Shown here: in pieces, positions 47,930-57,113 of the stretch | Position numbering within the stretch: the first letter of the stretch is position 1 | How the letters are laid out: the number at the start of each line of letters is the position of its first letter | Source: Methylobacteriaceae bacterium | Lineage (GTDB): Bacteria; Pseudomonadota; Alphaproteobacteria; Rhizobiales; Beijerinckiaceae | NCBI GenBank assembly: GCA_020638195.1 | Contig: JACKJC010000003.1 | Location: 529,909 to 593,908, forward strand | Direction: 5' to 3' | DNA length: 64,000 nucleotides | Notes under the pieces: generated by a model | Database searches by the model: none | The model's input: the letters and a program-made list of their open reading frames with translations, nothing else | What the model was told of the DNA's origin: nothing | Translations under genes and position numbers: made by a program

Positions 47930-50861
47930 ATCGAGCGCGGTATTGCAACTGTGGCGCCGGCTGAAGCCGACGCCGCTCGTGGCGGATCGCAAGGCGGTCG
48001 CCGCGAAGATGAAAGACCTGACGGAAGCCGCGCGCGGGGACGCCCGTCTGGCGCCTCTCTTGGCTGACGCGGCCGTCGCCGCGCTTCTCGGCGCCATCGC
48101 AGATCACTCGCCGTTCCTCTGGCGGCTGGCGTCGGGAGATACGGCGCGGCTCGCAGACATGCTGACGAGCGATCCCGATACGGCATTCGATTCGAGCCTG
48201 CTGAGGCTGGCTGACGAATGCGCCGTCCTCGACGACGAGGAAGCGCTGATGAAACGTCTCCGGCGCGCGCGACAGTTTGGCGCGCTCTATATCGCGCTGG
48301 CCGATCTCGGCGGATTATGGTCGCTCGCACAGGTCACGCAGGCCCTCACTGCCGCCGCCGACGCCTACGTTTCGGCGACGCTCGAGTTTCTCCTGCGCCG
48401 CGCCATGGCGGATGGTCGCTTCGAACCCGCCGATCGCACGCGACCGGCCGCGGATTGCGGTCTCGTCATTCTCGCGCTCGGCAAGCACGGAGCCGGTGAA
48501 CTCAACTATTCCAGCGACGTCGATCTCATCGTTTTCTACGATCCCGACATCGCCGCCGCGCGGCTTTCGGGCGGCGAGCCAGCCCCCTTCTTCGTGCGCC
48601 TGACGAAGGCGCTTGCGCGTATATTGTCCGAGCGCACCGGCGATGGTTATGTGCTGCGCGTCGACCTTCGGCTCCGTCCCGATCCCGGATCGACGGCGGT
48701 CGCCGTTTCGCTGCCGGGCGCGCTCTCCTACTACGAGACGCTCGGTCAGAACTGGGAGCGCGCCGCCATGATCAAGGCGCGCCCGATCGCCGGCCAGATC
48801 GAACTCGGCGCAGGCTTCATCAAGGAGCTCAGGCCCTTCATCTGGCGTCGCTACTTCGACTACGCGGCGATCTCCGACATCCACGCGATGAAGCGGCAGA
48901 TCCACGCGGTGCGGGGTCATGCGGAAGTCGTCGTGCCAGGTCACGACGTCAAGCTCGGTCGCGGCGGCATTCGCGAGATCGAATTCTTCGTGCAGACCCA
49001 GCAATTGATCTTCGGCGGGCGTCGGCCCGAATTGCGCGGCCGCCGCACGGTCGACATGCTGGCCGCGCTCGCGGACGACAAATGGGTGTCGCCCGGCGCG
49101 CGCGACGAACTGACGGAATCCTACGCTGTCCTGCGTACGGTCGAACATCGCCTGCAGATGATCGCCGACGAACAGACGCAGCGCCTTCCGTCAGATGAGA
49201 CGGAACTCGCGCGTTTCGCCAAGTTTTGCGGTCATTCGACCTATCGCAAGTTCGAGGTTTGGCTGACGAGATACTTCCGCAAGGTTGAACGGCATTATGC
49301 ACGACTGTTTGAGCGCGAACCTGGTCTCGACGCCGAGAAGGGCAGTCTGGTCTTTACCGGCGTGACCGACGATCCCGACACGCTCGATACGCTGGAACGC
49401 ATTGGCTTCAGGGATCCGCCGTTGGCGGCTGAAACCGTACGCGGCTGGCACTTCGGCCGTCGCGCCGCCGTGCAGTCGGCGCGCGCTCGCGAAGTTCTGA
49501 CGGAGCTGGTGCCGGATCTTCTGGAGTCGCTCGCGGGATCCGGCGATCCCGATGCCGCGCTTGCCGCTTTCGACGCCGCCCTCGGCCATATGCCTGCGGC
49601 GGTCGAGCTCTTTTCCATCCTGCGGTCCAACGCGAAGCTGCGTGAACTCTTCAGCGACGTTCTCGGCGCGGCGCCGCGGCTTGCCGCGATTGTCGCCAAG
49701 TCGCCTCATGTGCTCGACGCCGTCATCGATCCGCGCTTCTTCGGTTCGGCGCTTGACCGCGCCTATTTCGACGAACATGCGCGCCGTCTCTATTCGATCG
49801 AGCATTACGAGGATTTCCTCGACGCCGCGAGATTGATCGCGCAGGAGAACCTCTTCTCGATCGGCGTTCGCGCGCTGTCCGGCGCGATCGATCCCGTCGA
49901 CGCAGGCCCGGCTTTCTCCGCGCTTGCCGATTGCCTGCTAGAGGCGACCCTCCATCACGTGCTGAATGCATTCGAGGTCGATCATGGCCGTGTGGCCGGC
50001 GGACGGATCGCTGTCATCGCAATGGGCAAACTCGGTTCGCGGGAGATGACCGCGACATCCGATCTCGATCTGGTGATCGCCTACGATTTCGATCAGGACA
50101 ATCCTGACTCCGACGGCCGGCGTTCGCTGCACGCCGTGCAATATTACACGCGGCTGACACAGAGGCTCATTTCCGCGCTCACCGTGTCGACACGGCGTGG
50201 CCCGCTGTATGAAGTTGACATGCGGCTGCGCCCATCCGGCAAGAAAGGGCCGGTCGCCGTGCAGCTTTCGAGCTTCGTCCAGTATCAACGCGAGGAAGCC
50301 GAAACCTGGGAAAAGATGGCGATCTCGCGCGCAAGGCCAATCTGTGGCGATGCATCGCTGCTCGATGATCTCAGGACGACAATCGAAAGTTCATTGGCCG
50401 AAGCACGCGATCTGCACGCGCTCGCGCGAGAAATTCGCGATATGCGCGAATTGATCGCCAGCGAGAAAGGCGACGACGATCCTTCCGATCTCAAGCTCTA
50501 TCGCGGCGGCCTGATCGAGGTGGAGTTCATCGCGCAGTTCCTTGTGCTCGCATACGCCGCCCAGCACAGAAATCTCCTGGTCGTCGGCACGTCCGATATC
50601 CTGCGTCGCGCCGTTTCGGCGGGCCTTCTCGCCGTCGCCGACGCGGAGACGCTTCTCGCGGCCCATCGCCTCTACACGGATGTCGTGCAGATGCAGCGCG
50701 TGCTCTTGCCAGTCGATCTCAAGCCCGACGACGCCCCGGCGGCCGTGCGCCGCAGGATCGCGACCAGCGCCGGCTTGCCCGACGACAAGCAGCTGAATGC
50801 GGAACTCGTCGAGCGTACCGAAGCGGTCGCCGCGCTGTTCAGGCGGCTGCTTGCTGCCTGA
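47913..50861 (+). CDS. glnE: Bifunctional glutamine-synthetase adenylyltransferase/deadenylyltransferase GlnE
   Basis: 982 residues, full length. The enzyme adenylylates glutamine synthetase when nitrogen is plentiful and removes the group when it is scarce, under PII control. Two nucleotidyltransferase domains are visible, the N-terminal adenylyl-removase with GKHGAGELNYSSDVDLIVFY and the C-terminal adenylyltransferase with GKLGSREMTATSDLDLVIAY, each followed by a helical regulatory segment. The GTG at 47913 lies within the kinase gene. The 3' end overlaps the convergent PAS kinase gene by 23 bp. Confidence 0.95.
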   Translation: MQAPDESSAVLQLWRRLKPTPLVADRKAVAAKMKDLTEAARGDARLAPLLADAAVAALLGAIADHSPFLWRLASGDTARLADMLTSDPDTAFDSSLLRLADECAVLDDEEALMKRLRRARQFGALYIALADLGGLWSLAQVTQALTAAADAYVSATLEFLLRRAMADGRFEPADRTRPAADCGLVILALGKHGAGELNYSSDVDLIVFYDPDIAAARLSGGEPAPFFVRLTKALARILSERTGDGYVLRVDLRLRPDPGSTAVAVSLPGALSYYETLGQNWERAAMIKARPIAGQIELGAGFIKELRPFIWRRYFDYAAISDIHAMKRQIHAVRGHAEVVVPGHDVKLGRGGIREIEFFVQTQQLIFGGRRPELRGRRTVDMLAALADDKWVSPGARDELTESYAVLRTVEHRLQMIADEQTQRLPSDETELARFAKFCGHSTYRKFEVWLTRYFRKVERHYARLFEREPGLDAEKGSLVFTGVTDDPDTLDTLERIGFRDPPLAAETVRGWHFGRRAAVQSARAREVLTELVPDLLESLAGSGDPDAALAAFDAALGHMPAAVELFSILRSNAKLRELFSDVLGAAPRLAAIVAKSPHVLDAVIDPRFFGSALDRAYFDEHARRLYSIEHYEDFLDAARLIAQENLFSIGVRALSGAIDPVDAGPAFSALADCLLEATLHHVLNAFEVDHGRVAGGRIAVIAMGKLGSREMTATSDLDLVIAYDFDQDNPDSDGRRSLHAVQYYTRLTQRLISALTVSTRRGPLYEVDMRLRPSGKKGPVAVQLSSFVQYQREEAETWEKMAISRARPICGDASLLDDLRTTIESSLAEARDLHALAREIRDMRELIASEKGDDDPSDLKLYRGGLIEVEFIAQFLVLAYAAQHRNLLVVGTSDILRRAVSAGLLAVADAETLLAAHRLYTDVVQMQRVLLPVDLKPDDAPAAVRRRIATSAGLPDDKQLNAELVERTEAVAALFRRLLAA

Positions 50862-53139
50862 AGGCCTCGCGGGGCAGGTGGAACTGCACGATCGTGCCGC
50901 GGCCGGGCTGCGAGCGCACCTTGAGACGCCCGCGGTGCAGCGCGACCAGCGAATGCGCGATGGCTAGCCCGAGGCCTGAGCCGCGCATTCCATTGTCGAC
51001 ATTCGAATGGAACTGCTCGAACGGCTTGCCCACTCTCGCCACGCACTCCCGCGTCATGCCGGGACCGTTGTCGGCGATGTAGATGTTCACGCCGCTTTCC
51101 AGTGCGCGCATGCGGATCGAGATCGAGCCGTCGGCCCCGGTAAACTTGACGGCGTTGCGCAGCACGATGCCGAGAGATTTCTCGATCGCCGCGCGATCGC
51201 CGTAGAAGTCGAACCGCTCTGGTCCGCGCGTATCCACGGCGATCGCCTTGTCGGAGGCAGCCAGTTCCACGCGCCGCGCAGCGGACTCGATGCTCTGCGC
51301 GAGATCGAAGATTTTCGGTTCGATGGAAATCTGGCCGGCGTCGAGGCGCGACATGTCGAGCACGTCCGAGATCACGCCCAGCAGGTAGTCGCCACTTTCC
51401 TTGATGTGCCCGCTGTAGTCGGCGTACTTGTCCGAGCCCAGCGGGCCGAACACCTGCGCTTGCATCATTTCCGAGAAGCCGATGATCGCATTGAGCGGGG
51501 TCCGCAATTCGTGGCTCATATTGGCCAGAAATTCGGTCTTCGCGCGGTTGGCGCTTTCCGCATTCGCCTTCTCTTCGAGGTATTTTTCCGCGAGTTCGGC
51601 AAGCTCCCGCGCCTGCCGCTCGAGCGCCTGCCGCGACTTGCGAAGGTCGATCACGGTCGCGGTAAGACGGCGTTCGGAATCCAGCAATTGCTCTTCGTGC
51701 TTCTTGAGTTGGGTAATGTCCGTGCCGATCGAGACATATCCGCCGTCGCTCGTGCGACGTTCGTTCACTTGCAGCCAACGGCCATCGACCAGTCGGGCTT
51801 CATAGGTGCGGGCGGCGGCGCCGGGCCGCTCGCCGAGCGCGATCTGCGTCTGGATCAGCGGCGGCGAGCCGGCCGCCATCACATGTGAATAGGCCTTGCC
51901 CACGGCCGCGGTCTCGTTGCAGAGGCCGTGCAATGTGCGGAACTTCGAATTGCTCATCACGAGCCTGTTGTCGGCGTCCCACAGAACGAAGGCCTCCGAG
52001 ATTGTCTCGATGGCGTCGCGCAGCCGCGCATCGTGCCGCTCGCTGTGCTCGGCCAGCGCCTTCTGTTCGGTGATGTCGATCACGATGCCAATGAGGCGCG
52101 GCGTTTCTCCTGGCAGAGTCTCGACCAGTTCGGCGCGCGCGCGCAGCCATATCCATTCGTTGCGGGCGTTTCGAATGCGGAATTCGCTTTCGAGCGCTTG
52201 AGCTCTTTTCGAAGCCAACGATTCCGCCATGGAGGCGAGATCGGTGTCGCCAGCGTGCATCAGCGCCGTGAGCTCGCCGAAAGACATGAAGCGATCCTGC
52301 GGCTCCATGCCGAGAATTTCGTACATCGACTGCGACCAGTAGATGCGGCCGCGCGCGATATCCCAATCCCAGAGTCCGCAACGTCCGCGGCTGAGCGCGG
52401 CGTCCATGCGGCGACGCAGCCGCTCGCTCGCATCGTCGGCCTCGCGTGTGCGGCCGGCCTGCCAATAATAGGCCGCGACGACGAGGGCGAGCAGCAGTCC
52501 GGTGGAGCCCAATAGCACATCCGCACGAATGACGTTGGCGCGGGCCTCAGCGACAGCGTCTTCGAATGTGTGGACGACGGCGAGCTGCCCGAGCGGGGCG
52601 TTAAGATTGCGTACTGTCGCGAAAGCGCGCACGCCATTGGCGAGCGAAACCTGCATCACGCCCGCCTTGTCGGCGAGGACGGTGACCGGTTCGGCGGCCC
52701 CCAGCACGTCGGCGAGCGTCTTGGGCGAATTGGCCTGCTTGGGAAAGTAATCGAGGATCGCGCCCGAGGAATCCGTGACGAAGACGCGACGCCCCCGCGC
52801 GAGCGAACGGCCAGGCGCAACGTCGGTGAGGGACACGCCGCCTTCCTTGCCCAGAAGAGAGATAGCCGCGCCGCGTAGATTGTGCTCGATCGCCGAGGCG
52901 ACAATCTCGAGATCGGAGTGGGCGTCGTTCAGCGCCTCCTCGCGCGCGCGCGTCGAGATGAAGGCCGCCGCAATCGTAAGCGAGACGAGAAAGACGCTCG
53001 CCATTACAACGACGGCGCGCCGAAACCACGGTTCGACGCGATGAAGCGCTTCGGGTTCGGGGACAAGTCTCCCCGATACCGCGCGCCGGCTGCGCGTCCG
53101 CCCACGCGCTAGCACGCTGGCTGCGTCTGCACGCGCCAT
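50839..53139 (-). CDS. Double-PAS membrane sensor histidine kinase
   Basis: 766 residues. Two membrane helices (about 41-62 and 208-226) flank a periplasmic sensor region. PAS domains follow (about 250-360 with the typical DWDIARGRIYWSQSMYEILG, and 370-480), then a coiled coil (about 480-535), a HisKA domain with NMSHELRTPLNAIIGFSEMM (His543) and an HATPase with MRGSGLGLAIA. The layout recalls PleC/PdhS-type kinases. ATG 53139 is chosen because GAGGGGG precedes it; an upstream start at 53205 is less likely. No adjacent response regulator is visible. Confidence 0.88.
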   Translation of the reverse strand: MARADAASVLARGRTRSRRAVSGRLVPEPEALHRVEPWFRRAVVVMASVFLVSLTIAAAFISTRAREEALNDAHSDLEIVASAIEHNLRGAAISLLGKEGGVSLTDVAPGRSLARGRRVFVTDSSGAILDYFPKQANSPKTLADVLGAAEPVTVLADKAGVMQVSLANGVRAFATVRNLNAPLGQLAVVHTFEDAVAEARANVIRADVLLGSTGLLLALVVAAYYWQAGRTREADDASERLRRRMDAALSRGRCGLWDWDIARGRIYWSQSMYEILGMEPQDRFMSFGELTALMHAGDTDLASMAESLASKRAQALESEFRIRNARNEWIWLRARAELVETLPGETPRLIGIVIDITEQKALAEHSERHDARLRDAIETISEAFVLWDADNRLVMSNSKFRTLHGLCNETAAVGKAYSHVMAAGSPPLIQTQIALGERPGAAARTYEARLVDGRWLQVNERRTSDGGYVSIGTDITQLKKHEEQLLDSERRLTATVIDLRKSRQALERQARELAELAEKYLEEKANAESANRAKTEFLANMSHELRTPLNAIIGFSEMMQAQVFGPLGSDKYADYSGHIKESGDYLLGVISDVLDMSRLDAGQISIEPKIFDLAQSIESAARRVELAASDKAIAVDTRGPERFDFYGDRAAIEKSLGIVLRNAVKFTGADGSISIRMRALESGVNIYIADNGPGMTRECVARVGKPFEQFHSNVDNGMRGSGLGLAIAHSLVALHRGRLKVRSQPGRGTIVQFHLPREAFRQQAAA

Positions 53140-53309
53140 GTGTGGCCCCCTCGATTTTTTTCGCTGACCGGAGCCATGTGCCGCATCGCTCCGAATCGAA
53201 TTCATCTGAATCCGGGGGGCGCGATTTGTCCAGAGCGATTAACGGAAGATGAAACAATAAATTTCGCGCTGTGCGAGCGAGCGCGAACGGACAATGAACA
53301 ATTGGTTAA

Positions 53310-54692
53310 TTACGCGTCGCGCTTCGGCTCGGCGTGTCCGACCACACGACAAATGTCGCCGCGTGCAGCTTTAAGTCTTCTATCGAGGCTATCGACCGCG
53401 TCGTGCACGCGCGTCACACTCAGCATCGGATCGACGCGGCAATGATAGTTCACGACGAGGCCGGCGTCGGTACGTCGCACGCGCACGTTGTGAACCTCGC
53501 TGACGAGGCCGACCGTCTCCGCATGCTTCGTCAATTCCTCCAGAATGGTCGAGGAAAGGTCCGCGGAAACGTCGTGGCCTTCGAGTTCGCGCGTCTCCAG
53601 CGGCTCGATATGCGTCTCGACCTCCACGTCTCCGCCGAGCTCTTCACGCATCGCCGCCTCGAGCCGGGTCGCTGCCTCGTGCGCGGCGCCGTGAGGCAGG
53701 CGTCCGTCGAGTTCCAGATCCAGCGAGATCGACCGTCGCCCGTCGACTTCCTGAATCGTGACATGGTGGACCGCTCGTCTTTGCCGGGCGGCGACGAGCA
53801 GGACGCGCTCGAGCGCCGTCTCCTCGTCGAGAGCGACGGGCGTCGTCGTCAGCGTCAGCTCCGCCTCGGGCGTTTCGCGCCTGACTGCGTCCGCCACCTC
53901 GTCGCTGATCCGCGCGACCCGTTCCTGCGGCAGCGTGCGCGCGACCCCTATGCCGATTTCGCCGAGAAGGACGGGCCCCGCAGGCCGTAGGCGGAGAAAA
54001 TCGACACGAACCACGCCCGGCACCGCCTCTACGGCTTCGCGCAGCCGATCGGCGACGCCCTCCGGGGCGGTATCGAGAAGGGCGTCGACGGTACGCCGTC
54101 CGAGCCGGTAACCTGCGATGGCAACGAAGGCCGCGACGCCGAAGGCCGCATAGGAATCGGCCTGCGGATAGCCGAAATAGGTCAGAGTCAGCCCGATCAG
54201 CACCAGGACGGAGGCGACGAGATCGCTCGAGAAATGCAGCGCGTCGGCCGCCAACGCGTCGCTGCGCGTCTCCTTGGCGATGCGGGACAGTGAAACCCAT
54301 CTGACCGCGTCGATGACGATCGAGGCGACGAGCACGATGAAGGCGATCGCCTTCGGCTCGACCGACGTGTTGCTCGCCAGCAGACGGTGCGTCGCCTCGA
54401 TCACGACGAAGGCGGTCAGGGCGAACAGCAGGCCGGTTTCGACCAGCGCCGCCAGCGATTCGTACTTGCCGTGCCCATAATGGTGTTCGTCGTCCGCCGG
54501 CTTGTTGGCGGCGCGAACAGCGAGCCAGGTGAGAATCGTCGCGCCCGTGTCCACCGCGGCATGGCCCGCTTCGGACATCAGCGCGAGCGAGCCAGACATC
54601 AATCCGGCCACGAGCTTGCCCAGCGTGATCGCCGCGCTCGCGCCGATCGAGGCTAGCGCCGCGCTCTCCTTCTTGGCGTGCAGTTCCGACAT
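53310..54692 (-). CDS. Cation diffusion facilitator with extended C-terminus
   Basis: 460 residues. Six membrane helices (about 12-200) carry the transport site His44/Asp48 in TM2 (EAGHAAVD) and His153/Asp157 in TM5 (DALHFSSD), an HD-HD pattern usually linked to zinc. HHYGHGKYE lies between TM2 and TM3. The cytoplasmic tail is about 260 residues, three times the usual length, and appears to hold three ferredoxin-like dimerisation domains (about 211-286, 291-366, 378-456). Start ATG 54692. It exports divalent metal in exchange for protons; the metal is not known. Confidence 0.88.
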   Translation of the reverse strand: MSELHAKKESAALASIGASAAITLGKLVAGLMSGSLALMSEAGHAAVDTGATILTWLAVRAANKPADDEHHYGHGKYESLAALVETGLLFALTAFVVIEATHRLLASNTSVEPKAIAFIVLVASIVIDAVRWVSLSRIAKETRSDALAADALHFSSDLVASVLVLIGLTLTYFGYPQADSYAAFGVAAFVAIAGYRLGRRTVDALLDTAPEGVADRLREAVEAVPGVVRVDFLRLRPAGPVLLGEIGIGVARTLPQERVARISDEVADAVRRETPEAELTLTTTPVALDEETALERVLLVAARQRRAVHHVTIQEVDGRRSISLDLELDGRLPHGAAHEAATRLEAAMREELGGDVEVETHIEPLETRELEGHDVSADLSSTILEELTKHAETVGLVSEVHNVRVRRTDAGLVVNYHCRVDPMLSVTRVHDAVDSLDRRLKAARGDICRVVGHAEPKRDA

Positions 54693-54813
54693 TCGTTTTC
54701 CCAGGGCCGACAGCGCCGCCCGTCTAGGCCATGACGATGCGGGCGGCAAGTTTTCGCTTCCCTTCTGCTGGCGCCTGGCCGATCCTTCGCGCCGACGATT
54801 TGGGAGGAAGCCC

Positions 54814-55254
54814 TTGCAATATCTGCACACCATGATCCGCGTCAGCGATCTCGATAAATCGCTGGATTTTTTCTGCAACAAGCTCGGCCTGGTCGAGATG
54901 CGGCGCATCAGCAACGAGGCTGGCCGCTTCACGCTTGTCTTTCTGGCCGCGCCGCAGGATGTCGAGCTCGCCAAGGATCGGAACGCCCCGCTGGTGGAAC
55001 TCACCTACAACTGGGACCCCGAGCCCTACGGCGGCGGCCGCAATTTCGGCCATCTCGCCTATCGCGTCGACGATATTTACGCCCTGTGCGAGCGTCTCAT
55101 GCAAGCCGGCGTCGTCATCAATCGACCGCCGCGCGACGGCCGCATGGCCTTCATCCGCACGCCCGACAACATCTCCATCGAACTGCTGCAGGCGGGCGAC
55201 GCCAAGGCGCCGGCGGAGCCATGGACGTCCATGCCCAACACGGGCGTCTGGTAG
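54814..55254 (+). CDS. gloA: Lactoylglutathione lyase (glyoxalase I)
   Basis: 146 residues. It converts the methylglyoxal-glutathione adduct to lactoylglutathione. Metal ligands by position are His5 (YLHTMIRV), Glu62 (VELTYNW), His80 (GHLAYRV) and Glu123 (IELLQ). A TTG start at 54814 is chosen because GGAGGAAG lies just before it and the YLHT segment with His5 is conserved; starting at ATG 54832 would lose that ligand. Confidence 0.9.
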   Translation: MQYLHTMIRVSDLDKSLDFFCNKLGLVEMRRISNEAGRFTLVFLAAPQDVELAKDRNAPLVELTYNWDPEPYGGGRNFGHLAYRVDDIYALCERLMQAGVVINRPPRDGRMAFIRTPDNISIELLQAGDAKAPAEPWTSMPNTGVW

Positions 55255-55409
55255 CTCGGTCTCGTTCAAACCCCGATGCGGTCACGATCTAGTCTTGATT
55301 GGCCGCTAGTGTGCGGATCGTCACAGCAGCCGGGAGCCCGAGGGTCCATTCTCAGAGCGTCTGAGGCCAGCCTGCAGATGGTTCCACGTACGCCAAGGGG
55401 GAGAGTCCA

Positions 55410-55691
55410 ATGGTGATTCAGGACATCATGAACTCTTGTTCCAACGAAAAGGTCGCTGAAGCCGCGGTCGCCTCGATTGGCGGCGCCTTCGCGCGTCGCG
55501 TGCGGGAAACCGCTACGCGACGTGGCGTCCGGCCGGGAGCGCTTGCGGCTTCGGCCGTGCTCCGGTTCCGCAGCAATGCGCGCGCGCCGGAATTCGCGGC
55601 GCTCGAGCAGGCGGTCGCCGGCGACGATCTTCCGCTGCTGCGCGGTCTGGCCTTTATCGTCGAGCCCGCGCTGGGCGAAGGCGAACGGTAG
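55410..55691 (+). CDS. Small conserved hypothetical protein
   Basis: 93 residues, mostly helical and Ala/Arg-rich (GGAFARRVRETATRRGVRPG). A strong ribosome site, GGGGGAG, sits before the ATG. I do not recognise a family. It lies alone upstream of the DedA pair with a 76-bp gap. Confidence 0.6.
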   Translation: MVIQDIMNSCSNEKVAEAAVASIGGAFARRVRETATRRGVRPGALAASAVLRFRSNARAPEFAALEQAVAGDDLPLLRGLAFIVEPALGEGER

Positions 55692-55767
55692 GGCCTCCGA
55701 GACACGCGAGAGCTTGCCCGAGGCGGCGCCGTACCATTAAGTCGGTCGACGCCCCTCGGAGCGCGCC

Positions 55768-56412
55768 TTGCATCTATTCGATCCCGATCAAATCTCCGCA
55801 TTGCTGGCGAGCTACGGCTACGGACTCGTTTTGCTCGTGGTCGCTCTCGAAAGCGCGGGCCTGCCGCTGCCTGGCGAGACGACGCTGGTGAGCGCCGCTG
55901 TCTATGCGGGCACGACGCACGACATGGCGATCGCGGGCGTCATCTCGGCCGCGGCGGCCGGCGCCATCCTCGGCGACAATATCGGCTTCTGGATCGGGCG
56001 CGAGGCCGGCCCGCCCATTCTGGAACGGTTCGGCGATCTCGTCGGTCTCGACGCGCGCCGCCGACGGCTCGGCCAATATCTGTTCTTTCGCTACGGCGGC
56101 GCGATAGTCTTTTTCGGAAGATTCGTGGCCTTTCTGCGCGCGTTCGCCGCGCTGCTCGCCGGCGTAAATCGGCTGGAGCCGGCTCGTTTCTTCTTTTTCA
56201 ACGCAGCTGGCGGCATAGTCTGGGCCACTATGTTCGGCCTCGGCGGATATGCGCTCGGCGCGAGTTTTCATCGTATCGCCGGTCCCTTCGGCTTTGCGAC
56301 GCTGACGCTTGCGGTCATGGCGATCGTGGTCGGCTGGCGCTCTTATCGGCGTCACGAGGCGCGCCTGCTCGATGAGGCGGAGCGCGCAATGAATTCACGG
56401 GGCCTGGGCTGA
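55768..56412 (+). CDS. DedA family membrane protein (copy 1)
   Basis: 214 residues with four to five membrane helices. DedA motifs are present: ESAGLPLPGETTLV (about 31-44), DNIGFWIGREAG and FFGRFVAFLRAFAALLAGVN. The family flips or scrambles lipid carriers and supports membrane homeostasis. TTG start at 55768. The second copy begins 3 bp after its stop. Confidence 0.88.
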   Translation: MHLFDPDQISALLASYGYGLVLLVVALESAGLPLPGETTLVSAAVYAGTTHDMAIAGVISAAAAGAILGDNIGFWIGREAGPPILERFGDLVGLDARRRRLGQYLFFRYGGAIVFFGRFVAFLRAFAALLAGVNRLEPARFFFFNAAGGIVWATMFGLGGYALGASFHRIAGPFGFATLTLAVMAIVVGWRSYRRHEARLLDEAERAMNSRGLG

Positions 56413-56415
56413 TAG

Positions 56416-57090
56416 ATGCTGCACGTCTGGATCCAGCCGATCGTCGCGCAATTCGGGCTCTATGCGGTCTTTCTCATCGTGATGCTGGAAAGCGCGGGCG
56501 TGCCGCTGCCCGGTGAAACCGCGCTCGTGCTGGCGGCGATCTTCGCGGGCATCACCGGCCAGCTCGACATCGTCCACGTCATCGTGGTGGCGGCCGCCGG
56601 CGCGATCATCGGCGACAATATCGGCTTCATGGTCGGCCGGCGCTACGGGCTGCCGCTGGTCAAGCGCTACGGCGCCTTGGTCGGCCTGGACGACAGGCGC
56701 CTGGCCTTTGGCCAGCACATGTTCGCGCGACATGGCGCCAAGATCGTCTTTTTCGGGCGTTTCGTCGCGATCCTGCGCATCTTCGCGGCGCTGCTCGCGG
56801 GCGTGAACCACTATAGCTGGCGCTCGTTCCTGTTCTACAACGCGGCCGGCGGCATCGTCTGGGCGAGCGTATTCGGCATCGGCGGTTACGTGTTCGGCGA
56901 CGCCATGCATCGTGTCGCCGGCCCGGTCGGCATGATCGGCCTGGCGTTCGCTGTCATCGGGCTGGTCGCCGGATGGTGGGTTATGCGCCGCCAGGAGGAG
57001 CGCTACGAGCGGGAGTTTCTCGAGCAGTCCGAGCAAGAGGCGGCGCGGCTGCCGGACGATGACGAGCGTCGGCGCGCCGCGCGCGATTGA
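56416..57090 (+). CDS. DedA family membrane protein (copy 2)
   Basis: 224 residues and clearly paralogous to copy 1: ESAGVPLPGETALV, DNIGFMVGRRYG and FFGRFVAILRIFAALLAGVN. Its C-terminal tail (about 190-224) is longer and charged. The two copies form a transcription unit. It converges on the branched-chain amino acid permease gene with 23 bp between. Confidence 0.88.
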   Translation: MLHVWIQPIVAQFGLYAVFLIVMLESAGVPLPGETALVLAAIFAGITGQLDIVHVIVVAAAGAIIGDNIGFMVGRRYGLPLVKRYGALVGLDDRRLAFGQHMFARHGAKIVFFGRFVAILRIFAALLAGVNHYSWRSFLFYNAAGGIVWASVFGIGGYVFGDAMHRVAGPVGMIGLAFAVIGLVAGWWVMRRQEERYEREFLEQSEQEAARLPDDDERRRAARD

Positions 57091-57113
57091 CGGCGCGCCC
57101 GCCCCCCGACGGA

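Noticed and set aside
55410..55691. Toxin-antitoxin module with the following gene
   Set aside because: The neighbour is a DedA membrane protein, and the small protein has no antitoxin DNA-binding fold that I can see.
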